DNA of 64,000 bases from Polaromonas sp. (GTDB lineage: Bacteria; Pseudomonadota; Gammaproteobacteria; Burkholderiales; Burkholderiaceae_C). Below the pieces are notes generated by a model. That model worked only from the letters and a program-made list of their open reading frames with translations. It was not told the origin of the DNA and searched no databases. The stretch is taken from the NCBI GenBank assembly GCA_013297865.1, contig JAAFIP010000005.1:1-64000 (forward strand), in the 5' to 3' direction. Below, in pieces: positions 47,593 to 57,102 of the stretch (position 1 is its first letter; every line of letters begins with the position of its first letter). A program made the translations under genes and the position numbers.

Positions 47593-48861
47593 ATGACCAC
47601 CACCATCGCCATCAAGCAGCACCTCATTGACCCGGTGATTTGCATCCGCTGCAACACCTGCGAGTCGATCTGTCCGGTCAAAGCCATCACGCATGATGAC
47701 AACAACTACGTGGTCGATGCTGACAAATGCAACCTGTGCATGGCCTGCATTTCGCCCTGCCCTACCGGCTCGATTGACAACTGGCGCACCATGCCGCGCA
47801 CCAAGGCCTACACGCCTGCCGAGCAACTGACCTGGGAAGATTTGCCCGAGGAGTGGACAGCCGAGCAGCTGGCCCAGGCCGGTGTGACGGGCGATACCGA
47901 TACGGTTAGCACCCCGCCCGCAGAGAGCACGTCCAGCGTGCAAGTCAGCGCTGAGATGGCCGTCAATACATCCGCTTATGGCTCCACCTTGCCGCCCTGG
48001 TCAGCCGCACATGCCTATACCAATCTGCATGGCCCTAAAAATCCCACCACAGCCACGGTCGCAGGCAATGTTCGCGTGACCGAGGTAGGCAAAGAATACG
48101 ACACCCACCATGTGGTGTTGGACTTTGGCAGCATGCCTTTTCCGGTGCTCGAAGGCCAGTCGATTGGCATATTGCCACCGGGCAATGACGACAAGGGCAA
48201 ACCGCACCACGCCCGCCAATACTCCATTGCCAGCCCACGCAACGGCGAGCGCGCAGGCTATAACAACCTCTCGCTCACGGTGAAACGTGTATTGGAAGAC
48301 CACCAAGGCAAACCCGTCAAGGGCGTGGCTTCCAACTATGTGTGCGACCTCAAGGTCGGCGATACGGTGCAAGTGATCGGCCCGTTTGGCAGCAGCTTCC
48401 TGATGCCCAACCATCCGCGCTCGAACATCGTGATGATCTGCACAGGCACAGGCAGTGCACCCATGCGCGCCATGACCGAGTGGCGTCGCAGGCTGCGTCA
48501 GTCAGGCAAGTTTGAAGGCGGCAAGCTGATGCTGTTTTTTGGCGCCCGCACGCAGGAAGAGCTGCCGTATTTTGGCCCGCTGCAAAGCCTGCCCAAGGAC
48601 TTCATCGACATCAACTTTGCCTTCTCGCGCACCCCCGGTCAGCCCAAACGCTATGTGCAGGACGCGCTGCGTGAACGCAGCGCTGATGTGAGCGCGCTAC
48701 TCAAGGACGCCAACACCTTCTTTTATGTGTGTGGCCTCAAGAGCATGGAAGAAGGCGTGATACAGGCGCTGCGCGATGTGGCAGTGCAGGCAGGGCTGCC
48801 ATGGGACAGTCTGGCAGAGAGCCTGAAAAAAGAAGGCCGCCTGCACTTGGAGACCTACTGA
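47593..48861 (+). CDS. boxA: Benzoyl-CoA 2,3-epoxidase subunit A (reductase)
   Basis: Electron-transfer component for BoxB. A 422-residue protein with two 4Fe-4S ferredoxin motifs at the N-terminus ([16 protein letters not shown] and [16 protein letters not shown]), then an FAD/NADPH ferredoxin-reductase domain ([37 protein letters not shown]). It converges on the Bug gene with a 27-bp gap. Confidence 0.96.
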   Translation: MTTTIAIKQHLIDPVICIRCNTCESICPVKAITHDDNNYVVDADKCNLCMACISPCPTGSIDNWRTMPRTKAYTPAEQLTWEDLPEEWTAEQLAQAGVTGDTDTVSTPPAESTSSVQVSAEMAVNTSAYGSTLPPWSAAHAYTNLHGPKNPTTATVAGNVRVTEVGKEYDTHHVVLDFGSMPFPVLEGQSIGILPPGNDDKGKPHHARQYSIASPRNGERAGYNNLSLTVKRVLEDHQGKPVKGVASNYVCDLKVGDTVQVIGPFGSSFLMPNHPRSNIVMICTGTGSAPMRAMTEWRRRLRQSGKFEGGKLMLFFGARTQEELPYFGPLQSLPKDFIDINFAFSRTPGQPKRYVQDALRERSADVSALLKDANTFFYVCGLKSMEEGVIQALRDVAVQAGLPWDSLAESLKKEGRLHLETY

Positions 48862-48888
48862 AGCGCTGGCTGCAGCAAGGCCCGCAGA

Positions 48889-49851
48889 CTACTGGGGCAC
48901 CACACCAGAGCGCTTGACTACAGCAGCGTATCTTGTCAACTCGTCCCTGAAATGCTTTTGCGCCCCTTCAGGGCTGCTGATGTTGATGGTGTTGCCCTGC
49001 TTGAACATGGCCTCTTTGACTTCCGGTGTGTTGAACGCGGTGACTAAAGCAGCATGAACGCGCTTTACCTGCTCTGCAGGCAGGCCCTTAGGTCCCACCA
49101 CAGCAAACCAGCCCTCCACCCCATAACGCGGCAGCCCCGCTTCTGCGCTGCTGGGAATGTCTGGCGCAGCCGCAGAGCGTGCGGCTGAAGCAATGCACAG
49201 CGCGCGCAGATTGCCAGACTTGACCTGGCCGAGCACTGCCGGCAATGCACCCACGCCCCAGTCCACCTGACCGCCCACAATGTCCTGCACCATGGGGCTA
49301 AAACCGCGGTAGGGAATGTGGGTGGAGAAGGTTCCGCTGGCTTCCTTGAACAGTTCGGCCGCCAGATGCAATATGGTGCCGTTGCCGCTGGATGCGTAGT
49401 TGTATTTGCCCGGATTCGCTTTGAGCAGTGCGATGAATTCCTGCAGGTTCTTGGCCGCTACTTTGGGGTTGACCACCAGCACCATCGGCGTAGCACCGAT
49501 CACCGCAATCGGCGTGATGTCTGCCACCGGGTCAAACGGCACGCTTTTGAGCACGCTCGGGTAGATGACGTGGTTGTTCGACACCATCGACAGTGTCAGC
49601 CCATCGGGAGCTGACTTGACCAAAGCCGCCGTGCCCACCACACCGCCTGCGCCGGGCTGGTTGTCCACCACCACCGTCTGGCCCAGCGCCTTGCCAATCT
49701 GCACACTGGCCGCGCGCAGGATACCGTCCACGCCCGAGCCTGCGCTGACCGGCAAGATGAATTTCACGGGTTTGTCGCTTTGCGCGAACGCGCTGGGGCT
49801 GGCCAATGCCAGCAAGCTGGCGTGATGGAATGTGCGGCGGGTCATCGTCAT
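48889..49851 (-). CDS. Tripartite tricarboxylate transporter (Bug) substrate-binding protein
   Basis: A 320-residue periplasmic binding protein, signal peptide FHHASLLALASPSAFAQ. Bug-family features: VKFILPVSAGSGVDGILRAASVQIG and GAGGVVGTAALVKSAPDG. ATG 49851 follows GGAGACCTTC and is preferred over 49899. No TctA/TctB genes nearby. It is 51 bp after the CoA-transferase; together they may serve the acid activated by that enzyme. Confidence 0.88.
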   Translation of the reverse strand: MTMTRRTFHHASLLALASPSAFAQSDKPVKFILPVSAGSGVDGILRAASVQIGKALGQTVVVDNQPGAGGVVGTAALVKSAPDGLTLSMVSNNHVIYPSVLKSVPFDPVADITPIAVIGATPMVLVVNPKVAAKNLQEFIALLKANPGKYNYASSGNGTILHLAAELFKEASGTFSTHIPYRGFSPMVQDIVGGQVDWGVGALPAVLGQVKSGNLRALCIASAARSAAAPDIPSSAEAGLPRYGVEGWFAVVGPKGLPAEQVKRVHAALVTAFNTPEVKEAMFKQGNTINISSPEGAQKHFRDELTRYAAVVKRSGVVPQ

Positions 49852-49902
49852 GAAGGTCTCCTGGCGTAATTTTCGGGGGTTCGGATGCGGGTCACGCAAG
49901 TG

Positions 49903-51099
49903 TTATGCGGTGGCTGTCTTGGAAAGTTGCGCTGCCTGCTGCGCGCTGTAGCCCAAGGACTCCAGCAGCTCCTGGCTGTGCTCGCCTAGTCGGGGCGGCT
50001 GCTGGCGCACGCCCATGCGTTGGCCGTCCAGTGTGAAGGGAAACAGTACTGTGTTGGTCTGCGTGCCATCAGGCAATGTCATGGGTGCCAGACCTCCGGT
50101 GGCCAGCAGATGCGGATCGTCCACCAGCTCGTGCGGCTTTTTGATGGGGGCATAGGGCAAGCCGTGTTTTTCAAAGAGGCTGCTCAGCTCCTGGGCGCTG
50201 TAGCGGGCAAAGCGCTGGCGCAGATCCGCCAGCAGGCGTGGGCGCTCGCGCACGCGGTCGTTGTTGCTGCCGTACAGCGGATCGTTTTTCAGATCGTCCC
50301 AGCCAAAGGCATTGCACAGCACCAGCCATTGCTTGTCACTGACAGCGCTGAGAAAAATCTGCTCGCCGTCCTTCACGGTGAACACGTCGTACACCCCCCA
50401 GGCAGAGATGCGGTTAGGCATGGGGTCGGCGGGCAGGCCGGTAACTGCGAATTGCATCATGTGCTGCGCCACCAGGAAAATATTGTTCTCGTACAGCGCG
50501 GCCTGCACCTCCTGGCCCAGCCCGGTTTTCTCACGCTGCGCCAGTGCCGCCATGGCCGCTATCGCGCCAAACATGCCCCCCATGATGTCGTTCACACTGG
50601 AGCCTGCACGCAGTGGCTGCCCCACAGGCCCGGTCATATAGGCCAGGCCCCCCATCATCTGCACCACCTCGTCCAGCGCGGTGCGGTGGTCGTAGGGGCC
50701 GGGCAAAAAGCCCTTGAGGGCGATATAGATCAGGCGCGGATTAAGCGTCTTGAGGCTGGAGTAGTCCAGCCCCTGGGCGGCCATGGTTTCGGGGCGGAAA
50801 TTGTGGCTGACGATATCGGCCGTGGCAATCAGCTTGAGTACCGCCTCGCGGCCTTCCGCGGTTTTGAGGTCCAGCGTGAGCGACTTTTTGTTGCGGTTGA
50901 ACAGCGGATAAAACCCCGCGCCAGAACCCAACAGATGGCGCGTGTTGTCGCCCTTGGGCGGCTCTACCTTGATCACCTCCGCACCCAGATCGGCAAACAG
51001 CATGCCGCAGGTGGGGCCCATCACCATATGGGTGAATTCGACCATGCGCAGGCCGGCGTAGGGTAGATGGTGAGGCTTGTCTTTTGTTTCAGTTGTCAT
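49903..51099 (-). CDS. CaiB/BaiF-family CoA-transferase
   Basis: Class III CoA-transferase of 398 residues: GLRMVEFTHMVMGPTCGMLFADLGAEVIKVEPP at the N-terminus with the catalytic aspartate expected in the DLKT/A region (SLTLDLKTAEGR), and GGLAYMTGPVGQPLRAGSSVNDIMGG. Moves CoA between acyl groups. Sits next to an HMG-CoA lyase-like gene, a pairing seen in branched dicarboxylate catabolism. Exact substrate unknown. Confidence 0.85.
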   Translation of the reverse strand: MTTETKDKPHHLPYAGLRMVEFTHMVMGPTCGMLFADLGAEVIKVEPPKGDNTRHLLGSGAGFYPLFNRNKKSLTLDLKTAEGREAVLKLIATADIVSHNFRPETMAAQGLDYSSLKTLNPRLIYIALKGFLPGPYDHRTALDEVVQMMGGLAYMTGPVGQPLRAGSSVNDIMGGMFGAIAAMAALAQREKTGLGQEVQAALYENNIFLVAQHMMQFAVTGLPADPMPNRISAWGVYDVFTVKDGEQIFLSAVSDKQWLVLCNAFGWDDLKNDPLYGSNNDRVRERPRLLADLRQRFARYSAQELSSLFEKHGLPYAPIKKPHELVDDPHLLATGGLAPMTLPDGTQTNTVLFPFTLDGQRMGVRQQPPRLGEHSQELLESLGYSAQQAAQLSKTATA

Positions 51100-51130
51100 A
51101 GTGCCAGGGAAAATTGCGGGGGAAAAGAAA

Positions 51131-51298
51131 GGACGCAGAGGACGCGAAAGTTACGCGAAGGACGCAAAAAAGAGAAGGAGATAAGGAGCACCAAATTTCT
51201 AAATTTTTTTAAAACCTGATTCCAAATTTTGACTTTTATTTTGAATTTTCTTTGCCTTCTTTTGCGTCCTTTGCGTAACTTTCGCGTCCTCTGCGTCC
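51131..51298. repeat. GGACGC hairpin element R3, copy 1
   Basis: Arms 51131-51168 and 51261-51298 are inverted over 38 bp with one mismatch (GGACGCAGAGGACGCG at the start). The arms are built of repeating GGACGC and GCGAAAG units. Intergenic, between the CoA-transferase and HMG-CoA-lyase-like genes. Confidence 0.9.
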
Positions 51299-51344
51299 GG
51301 TATTTGTCTTCGTCCGGTATTGGTCTTTGTTAGGTATTTATCTT
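51294..51344. repeat. 17-bp tandem repeat, three units
   Basis: Three successive units starting CGTCCGGTATT at 51294, 51311 and (degenerate) 51328. It touches the right edge of R3 copy 1; the same TACCGGAC edge appears at R3 copy 2. Confidence 0.7.
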
Positions 51345-51363
51345 TAAACCAAGCTTAAAGCCA

Positions 51364-52302
51364 TCATTGCGCCGCTGCATACACAAACCCCAAGGGCAGC
51401 CCAGCCTCAGCTGTCATGCCATACAAAGGCTCACCCGGCAGGCCAACTTTCAAAGGCTCGCGTGCAGCGATAAGTTTTTCGATGTTGATGCCGGTGCGCA
51501 CGCCCATGGCTTCCCACATCATTACCAGGTCTTCGGTCACAACATTGCCTGAGGCTCCGGGTGCATGCGGGCAGCCGCCCAGACCTGCCATGGAAGAGTC
51601 AAACTCGCGGATGCCTACATCGTAGGCGGCCAGGCAGTTGGCCAGGCCCAGGCCGCGTGTGTTGTGCATATGCGCTGCGCCCACGTGCTGCATGCCCACG
51701 GCGGCAACGGCGCGCTTGAACAGGCGGCGCACTTGGGCAGGGTTGGCCATGCCTGTGGTGTCAGCCAGGCCTGACTCGTCTGCGCCAGCGGCAATCACGC
51801 TCTCCAGCAGTGCGATCACATCGTCCTCGGGCACCACACCTTGCAGCGTGCAGCCAAAGGCCACGCTGATGCCCGCCTCGATCTTCACCTGTGGTGCCAT
51901 CTCGTTGCGCAGCGCCACGATATTGCGCACTTCGTCGACCATCTGCTCGCGGGTTTTGCGCACATTGGCGCGTGAGTGCGCCTCGCTGGCCGAGCAGGGG
52001 ATGGTGATCTTGTGCACGCCGGCAGCCAGCGCAGCTTGCGCGCCCTTGAGGTTGGGCGCCAGGCCCACAATGCTCAAGCCGTCAAAACTGCGCGCGTATT
52101 GGGTGATCTCGCTGGCATCCGCCATCTGTGGCAGCAGCTTGGGCGGCACAAACGAGGTGACTTCAATTTCACGCACGCCCGCTGCCACCATGGCCGCCAG
52201 CCACTGCTTTTTGTGCGCGGTGGCCATGGTGCGGCTGACCGCCTGCAAACCATCGCGCATGCCCACTTCGGAAATCAAGACATCAATCTCTGGAAAAATC
52301 AT
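51364..52302 (-). CDS. Hydroxymethylglutaryl-CoA lyase-like enzyme
   Basis: A 312-residue TIM-barrel lyase of the HMGL family: SEVGMRDGLQ near the N-terminus (metal-binding Asp and Arg), AHMHNTRGLGLAN, and the signature GLGGCPHAPGASGNVVTED with the catalytic cysteine. Cleaves 3-hydroxy-3-methylglutaryl-CoA or a related acyl-CoA into acetyl-CoA and a keto acid. Divergent from an IclR gene that may control it. Confidence 0.9.
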   Translation of the reverse strand: MIFPEIDVLISEVGMRDGLQAVSRTMATAHKKQWLAAMVAAGVREIEVTSFVPPKLLPQMADASEITQYARSFDGLSIVGLAPNLKGAQAALAAGVHKITIPCSASEAHSRANVRKTREQMVDEVRNIVALRNEMAPQVKIEAGISVAFGCTLQGVVPEDDVIALLESVIAAGADESGLADTTGMANPAQVRRLFKRAVAAVGMQHVGAAHMHNTRGLGLANCLAAYDVGIREFDSSMAGLGGCPHAPGASGNVVTEDLVMMWEAMGVRTGINIEKLIAAREPLKVGLPGEPLYGMTAEAGLPLGFVYAAAQ

Positions 52303-52383
52303 ATGTTCTATCTTGCAGAATTTATTTCTAACCTATAGAATCATAGCCACTACAACCTGTTACGTCAATCACGCCTGCCCTCC

Positions 52384-53142
52384 ATGCCCCGCAAATCTGC
52401 CACGGCCTCCATCGCCGAACAAGATGCCGCCCCCGGCGGCGCAGCAGCGGTGGATCGCGCGCTGACCCTGCTGCAGGCTTTTGGCGCAGGCGACCCGCCT
52501 TTGAGCCTGGCCACCCTGGCCGAGCGCACGCAGTTGTACAAAAGCACTGCCCTGCGCCTGCTGGCCTCGCTGGAGCATGCCATGCTGGTAGAGCGCCTGG
52601 ACGATGGCCGCTATGCCCTGGGCCACGGTGTGGCGCGCTTGAACCAGGTGTATTGCGCTTCGTATTCGCTGGAGCGTGTGGTGGTGCCCGAGCTGCGCAA
52701 GCTGGTGGAGCTGACCGGCGAGAGCGCGGCCTTTCATGTGCAATGGGGCCATGGCGCCAACGCCCAGCGCGTCAGCCTGCTGCGCGTAGACAGCCCCCAG
52801 CCCATCCGCGACCATTACAAAGCAGGCGACATGCTGCCCATGACCGGCGGCGTGGGCGCCAAAGTGCTGATTGCCTTTGGCCCTGACAAAGCACTGGCCA
52901 AGGCGCAAAGCGACCAGAAGCTGCTGCAAACCATCCGCGCGCGCGGCTACCATGCCGCCGTGGGCGACCGCGACCCCGAGGTGGCAGGCATCAGCGCCCC
53001 GGTGTTCAAGGCCGAGGGGCAGGCCCGCGCGCTGGCAGGCTCGCTGATCCTCACCATGCCCGCCAACCGCTACAACAGCGCCCATATTCCGCTGGTGGTG
53101 GCAGCTGCCCAGCGCCTGAGCCAGCAGATGGGCGCGCCATAA
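52384..53142 (+). CDS. IclR-family transcriptional regulator
   Basis: A 252-residue regulator with an N-terminal winged HTH (AAVDRALTLLQAFGAGDPPLSLATLAERTQLYKSTALRLLASLEH) and an effector domain. The 81-bp divergent gap to the HMG-CoA lyase-like gene suggests it controls that gene and the CoA-transferase/Bug genes behind it. Confidence 0.93.
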   Translation: MPRKSATASIAEQDAAPGGAAAVDRALTLLQAFGAGDPPLSLATLAERTQLYKSTALRLLASLEHAMLVERLDDGRYALGHGVARLNQVYCASYSLERVVVPELRKLVELTGESAAFHVQWGHGANAQRVSLLRVDSPQPIRDHYKAGDMLPMTGGVGAKVLIAFGPDKALAKAQSDQKLLQTIRARGYHAAVGDRDPEVAGISAPVFKAEGQARALAGSLILTMPANRYNSAHIPLVVAAAQRLSQQMGAP

Positions 53143-53238
53143 GGGGCTGTAACGGCGCTTGATTACCCCAGCTTTAGTTGCGGATTAATAAACTTATCCG
53201 AAATTAATAAACGCGGAAGTATCGAATACAGTGGGGAA

Positions 53239-53982
53239 ATGGATAAATCCCTGAGTTCTCGCCCTACCGCGCCCCGTGCCGTGCTGTTTGACGCCTACGG
53301 CACGCTGTTTGACGTGTACAGCGTGGCGCTGCTGGCCGAGCAGCTGTTTCCGGGCCACGGACAGGCGCTGTCTGTGCTGTGGCGTGACAAGCAGATCGAA
53401 TACACCCGCCTGGTCACTACCTCCAACCACGGCGCGCACTACCTGCCCTTTTGGCAGCTGACCGAGGCTGCATTGCAGTTTGCTATTAAAAAAATAGCTG
53501 CTCCCGCGATATTCCAGAGCTCTGGCGGCCCATTGAATACTGAAAACACGGCCCAGGCAGTGCGCCAGCTGATGAACCAGTACCGCCACCTGAGCGCTTT
53601 TCCGGAAAATACCGAAGTGCTGCAGGCCCTGAAAACCAAAGGCCTTCCCACCGGCATCCTCAGCAATGGCGACCCCGCCATGCTGGACGTGGCCGTCAAG
53701 TCGGCGGGCCTGGGCGAGCTGTTGAACCACGTGATCAGCGTAGACAGCATCCGCAAATACAAAACCCACCCCGACGCCTACGCGCTGGGCTGCCAGGCCA
53801 CGGGCCTGCAGGCCAGCCAGATATTGTTTGTCAGCAGCAACAGCTGGGACGCCCTGGCCGCCACCTGGTTTGGCTACCAAACCCTGTGGGTCAACCGCGC
53901 TGGCCAGCCATTCGAAGAGCTGGGCACACAGCCTACGCGTGTGGGCACGAGCTTGCGCGATGTTTTGAGTTTTTTTCATTGA
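53239..53982 (+). CDS. (S)-2-haloacid dehalogenase-like hydrolase (HAD type II)
   Basis: A 247-residue HAD-superfamily protein with the nucleophile aspartate in LFDAYGTLFDVYS, the conserved SNGDPAMLD motif, and late VSSNSWDALAATWFGYQTLWVNR as in L-2-haloacid dehalogenases. Residues about 82-94 are encoded by an R1 copy that keeps the frame. GGGGAA precedes the ATG. Confidence 0.88.
   Translation: MDKSLSSRPTAPRAVLFDAYGTLFDVYSVALLAEQLFPGHGQALSVLWRDKQIEYTRLVTTSNHGAHYLPFWQLTEAALQFAIKKIAAPAIFQSSGGPLNTENTAQAVRQLMNQYRHLSAFPENTEVLQALKTKGLPTGILSNGDPAMLDVAVKSAGLGELLNHVISVDSIRKYKTHPDAYALGCQATGLQASQILFVSSNSWDALAATWFGYQTLWVNRAGQPFEELGTQPTRVGTSLRDVLSFFH
53481..53516 (+). repeat. Dispersed repeat R1, copy 11 (inside dehalogenase gene)
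   Basis: TAGCTGCTCCCGCGATATTCC in frame within the dehalogenase, read as KKIAAPAIFQSSG. The TGCTATTAAA edge is included. Confidence 0.9.
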
Positions 53983-54006
53983 TTTGTATTTTGAATACCT
54001 AATACC

Positions 54007-54155
54007 GGACGCGAAGGACGCGAAAATTACGCGAAGGACGCAAAAAAGACAAAAAATCAAAATCGAGCTACCGCCTGTTTGCAATTTGATCTCTTCTTTC
54101 TTTTTTCTTTTTTCTTTTTTGCGTCCTTCGCGTAACCTTCGCGCCCTTCGCGTCC
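54007..54155. repeat. GGACGC hairpin element R3, copy 2
   Basis: Arms 54007-54048 and about 54115-54155 are inverted, with several mismatches, and share GGACGCGAA units with R3 copy 1. The centre is a polypyrimidine tract. It lies between the dehalogenase and malate synthase, within 30 bp of the glcB start. Confidence 0.88.
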
Positions 54156-54183
54156 TGAATTTTTATCCCCCCGAAAGCCCACC

Positions 54184-56391
54184 ATGACCCAAAGAACCCC
54201 AGCCCACAGCCTGCAAGTAGCCACCAACTTGTACGACTTCGTCAACAACCAGGTGCTGCCCGGCACCGGCGTGAAGGCCGACAAATTCTGGAAGGGCTTT
54301 GATGCGATTGTGCAAAGCCTGGCGCCTAAAAACATCCAGCTGCTGGCCGAGCGCGATCGCCTGCAGACCGAGCTGGACACTTGGCACAAAGCCCACCCTG
54401 GCCCCATTGCGAACATGCCTGCCTACCGCAAGTTTCTGGAAAAAATTGGCTACCTGGTACCTGAGCCCAAGGGCGTCAAAGCCACTACAGCCAAAGTAGA
54501 TGCCGAGCTAGCCACCCAGGCGGGTCCGCAGCTGGTGGTGCCCATCCTCAACGCCCGCTACGCGCTCAACGCGGCCAACGCGCGCTGGGGCAGCCTGTAT
54601 GACGCACTGTACGGCACTGACGTGATCAGCGAGGCCAACGGCTGCGAGCGCGCAGGCGCTTACAACCCCAAGCGCGGCGCCAAGGTTATCGAATACGCCC
54701 GCTATGTGCTGGACCGCACCGCGCCGCTGAAAAAAGGCTCGCATATTGACAGCACGGGCTACAGCGTCAAGGGCGGCAAGCTGGTGATCACGCTCAAGGG
54801 CGGCAGCACCACGGGCCTGCAGGACGCCAAGCAGTTCATCGGCTACCAAGGCGATGCCAAGTTTCCCAAGTCGGTGCTGCTGCAGCACAACGGCCTGCAT
54901 CTGGACATCCAGATCAACCGCGCCACACCGATTGGTGCCAGCGATGCCGCAGGCGTGAGCGATCTGGTGGTGGAAGCTGCGCTGTCTACCATCCTCGATC
55001 TGGAGGACTCGGTGGCCGTGGTGGACGCGGACGACAAAGTGCTGGCCTACAGCAACTGGCTGGGCATCCTGAAGGGCACGCTGACCGAGAGCGTGACCAA
55101 GGGCGACAAAACCTTCACCCGCGGGCTCAATGCTGACCGCGAATACACCTCGGCCGCAGGCAAAGCCATCAAGCTGCACGGCCGCTCGCTGATGTTCCTG
55201 CGCAATGTGGGCCATTTGATGACCAACCCGGCCATCACCTACACCGCCAAAGACGGATCGACGAAAGAAATTCCCGAAGGCATCATGGACGCGGTGATCA
55301 CCACCACGATTGCCCTGCACGACCTGCGCGGCAACGGCGCCAAAGGCATCCGCAACTCGCGCAAAGGCAGCGTCTATATCGTCAAACCCAAAATGCACGG
55401 CCCGTTTGAGGTGGCTTTTGCCAGCGAACTGTTTGGCAAAGTAGAAAAGCTGCTGGGCCTGAAAGAAAACACCGTCAAGCTTGGCATCATGGATGAAGAG
55501 CGCCGCACCAGCGCCAACCTGAAGGCCTGCATTGCCGCGGCCAGCGCGCGTGTGGCCTTTATCAACACCGGCTTTTTGGACCGCACCGGCGACGAGATGC
55601 ACACCGCCATGCAGGCTGGCCCTATGATCCGCAAAGGCGACATGAAGACCAGCACCTGGATTGCGGCCTATGAGAAGAACAACGTGCTGGTCGGCCTGGG
55701 CTGCGGCCTGCGCGGCAAGGCGCAGATCGGCAAAGGCATGTGGGCCATGCCCGACCTGATGGCTGACATGCTGAAACAGAAAATCGGCCACCCCCTGGCT
55801 GGTGCCAACACCGCCTGGGTGCCCAGCCCCACCGCCGCCACGCTGCACGCCATGCACTACCACCAGGTCAAAGTCAGCGATGTGCAAAAGCAGATCGAAA
55901 AGGCTGCAGCCAAGGTCAAAGGCCAGCGCGACATCACGCTCAACGCCTTGCTGCAAATCCCCGTGACGGCCACACCCAACTGGAGCGCTGCCGACAAACA
56001 GCAGGAACTCGACAACAACGCCCAGGGCATCCTGGGCTATGTGGTGCGCTGGATCGACCAGGGCGTCGGCTGCAGCAAGGTGCCCGACATCCACAACGTC
56101 GGCCTCATGGAAGACCGCGCCACCCTGCGCATCAGCAGCCAGCACATCGCCAACTGGCTGCACCACGGCGTGGTCTCGCGCAAGCAAGTGGAAGAAACCT
56201 TCCAGCGCATGGCCGGTGTGGTGGACAAGCAAAACGCAGGCGACGCGCTGTACCAAAACATGGCGGGTAACTTTGCGACCTCTGCGGCGTACAAAGCAGC
56301 GACGGATTTGGTGTTCAAAGGGCTGGAGCAGCCCAGTGGCTACACCGAGCCGCTGTTGCATGCCTGGCGCTTGAAAGTAAAAGCGGCTTGA
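54184..56391 (+). CDS. glcB: Malate synthase G
   Basis: Condenses glyoxylate with acetyl-CoA to malate. The 735-residue length is that of form G. Visible: [30 protein letters not shown], and [17 protein letters not shown]. The N-terminal domain and C-terminal cap are intact. It ends with a strong terminator. Confidence 0.97.
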   Translation: MTQRTPAHSLQVATNLYDFVNNQVLPGTGVKADKFWKGFDAIVQSLAPKNIQLLAERDRLQTELDTWHKAHPGPIANMPAYRKFLEKIGYLVPEPKGVKATTAKVDAELATQAGPQLVVPILNARYALNAANARWGSLYDALYGTDVISEANGCERAGAYNPKRGAKVIEYARYVLDRTAPLKKGSHIDSTGYSVKGGKLVITLKGGSTTGLQDAKQFIGYQGDAKFPKSVLLQHNGLHLDIQINRATPIGASDAAGVSDLVVEAALSTILDLEDSVAVVDADDKVLAYSNWLGILKGTLTESVTKGDKTFTRGLNADREYTSAAGKAIKLHGRSLMFLRNVGHLMTNPAITYTAKDGSTKEIPEGIMDAVITTTIALHDLRGNGAKGIRNSRKGSVYIVKPKMHGPFEVAFASELFGKVEKLLGLKENTVKLGIMDEERRTSANLKACIAAASARVAFINTGFLDRTGDEMHTAMQAGPMIRKGDMKTSTWIAAYEKNNVLVGLGCGLRGKAQIGKGMWAMPDLMADMLKQKIGHPLAGANTAWVPSPTAATLHAMHYHQVKVSDVQKQIEKAAAKVKGQRDITLNALLQIPVTATPNWSAADKQQELDNNAQGILGYVVRWIDQGVGCSKVPDIHNVGLMEDRATLRISSQHIANWLHHGVVSRKQVEETFQRMAGVVDKQNAGDALYQNMAGNFATSAAYKAATDLVFKGLEQPSGYTEPLLHAWRLKVKAA

Positions 56392-56410
56392 TACTCGCTA
56401 CGTAAAACAA

Positions 56411-56438
56411 AACGCCTTGATGTTCAAGGCGTTTTTTT
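56411..56438 (+). terminator. Rho-independent terminator of glcB
   Basis: ACGCCTTGA and TCAAGGCGT form a 9-bp stem around a short loop, followed by seven T. It lies about 20 bp after the glcB stop and directly before the stop of the convergent phosphatase gene. Confidence 0.9.
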
Positions 56439-56781
56439 ATGGCCGATGCTGTTCCAGCAAAGACTCCACCGAAATTTCCAGCATCTCAACCAACTCCGGG
56501 TCCATGAACTTGTATTCATCCGGGATGTCCAGTACGTGAATGGGTTTGTAGTCCAACAAGCGGGCAAACTCTGCCTTGATGCGGGATTTGTGCTTGTCTT
56601 CCATCACCATAATAACGTCAGCCCACTGAACATCAGCTGCTGAAATCGTATGCCTGGCATGGGAACTCGTCCCCGCAGACCGCGCCAGCACACGCGTATC
56701 TTTTCGCCACACCTGCTCAGCAGTCGGGCTGCGCCATTGGTTGCGGCTGCAGACGAAAAGTAATTTGATTTTTTCCTGCAT
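56437..56781 (-). CDS. Low-molecular-weight phosphatase-like protein
   Basis: A 114-residue protein with the P-loop-like start LLFVCSRNQWRSPTAEQ (C-x5-R-S), as in low-molecular-weight protein tyrosine phosphatases and arsenate reductases, and a VMEDKHKSRI block. It is shorter than typical LMW-PTPs (about 150) and lacks the late DP motif in its usual form (DIPDEYKFMDPELV is near), so activity is uncertain. ATG 56781 is chosen over 56808. Confidence 0.8.
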   Translation of the reverse strand: MQEKIKLLFVCSRNQWRSPTAEQVWRKDTRVLARSAGTSSHARHTISAADVQWADVIMVMEDKHKSRIKAEFARLLDYKPIHVLDIPDEYKFMDPELVEMLEISVESLLEQHRP

Positions 56782-57102
56782 GCCAATCACCACATAAATA
56801 GGCAACATTACCAGATATGTCTTTTGTCATGTGCTCTAGACACCCTAGAACGCCAGGTTAGTATGCAACTCTGCAGGACCAGTTTGCACAGTTTTTCGGA
56901 TTCGACATTCAATGGAACTAAATTACGCTTTGACATCCTGCAGACGTTAGACAGGGGATGATGCGGTTAATGGAATATTTACAACTAGTTAGTTAAACTA
57001 TTCACCATATCAGAATACTTCAACTGCCTGTGCAGACCGATGGCTTGGACATAAGCTGTTCACGCTCTAAAATTAACAAAATTCACACTGCAGAGACATA
57101 CC
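56782..57102. other. Intergenic region without recognised gene
   Basis: 321 bp, AT-richer than the rest. TTGACA at 56930-56935 is a possible -35, but I find no -10 at the right distance. No ORF or RNA is recognised. Confidence 0.5.

Noticed and set aside
51131-54155. CRISPR-like array suggested by repeated GGACGC units
   Set aside because: Units are short, without regular unique spacers, and form inverted arms; no cas genes are nearby.
54508-56361. A 617-codon minus-strand open frame across malate synthase
   Set aside because: Shadow of the strongly conserved glcB reading frame; composition typical for antisense of GC-rich coding DNA.
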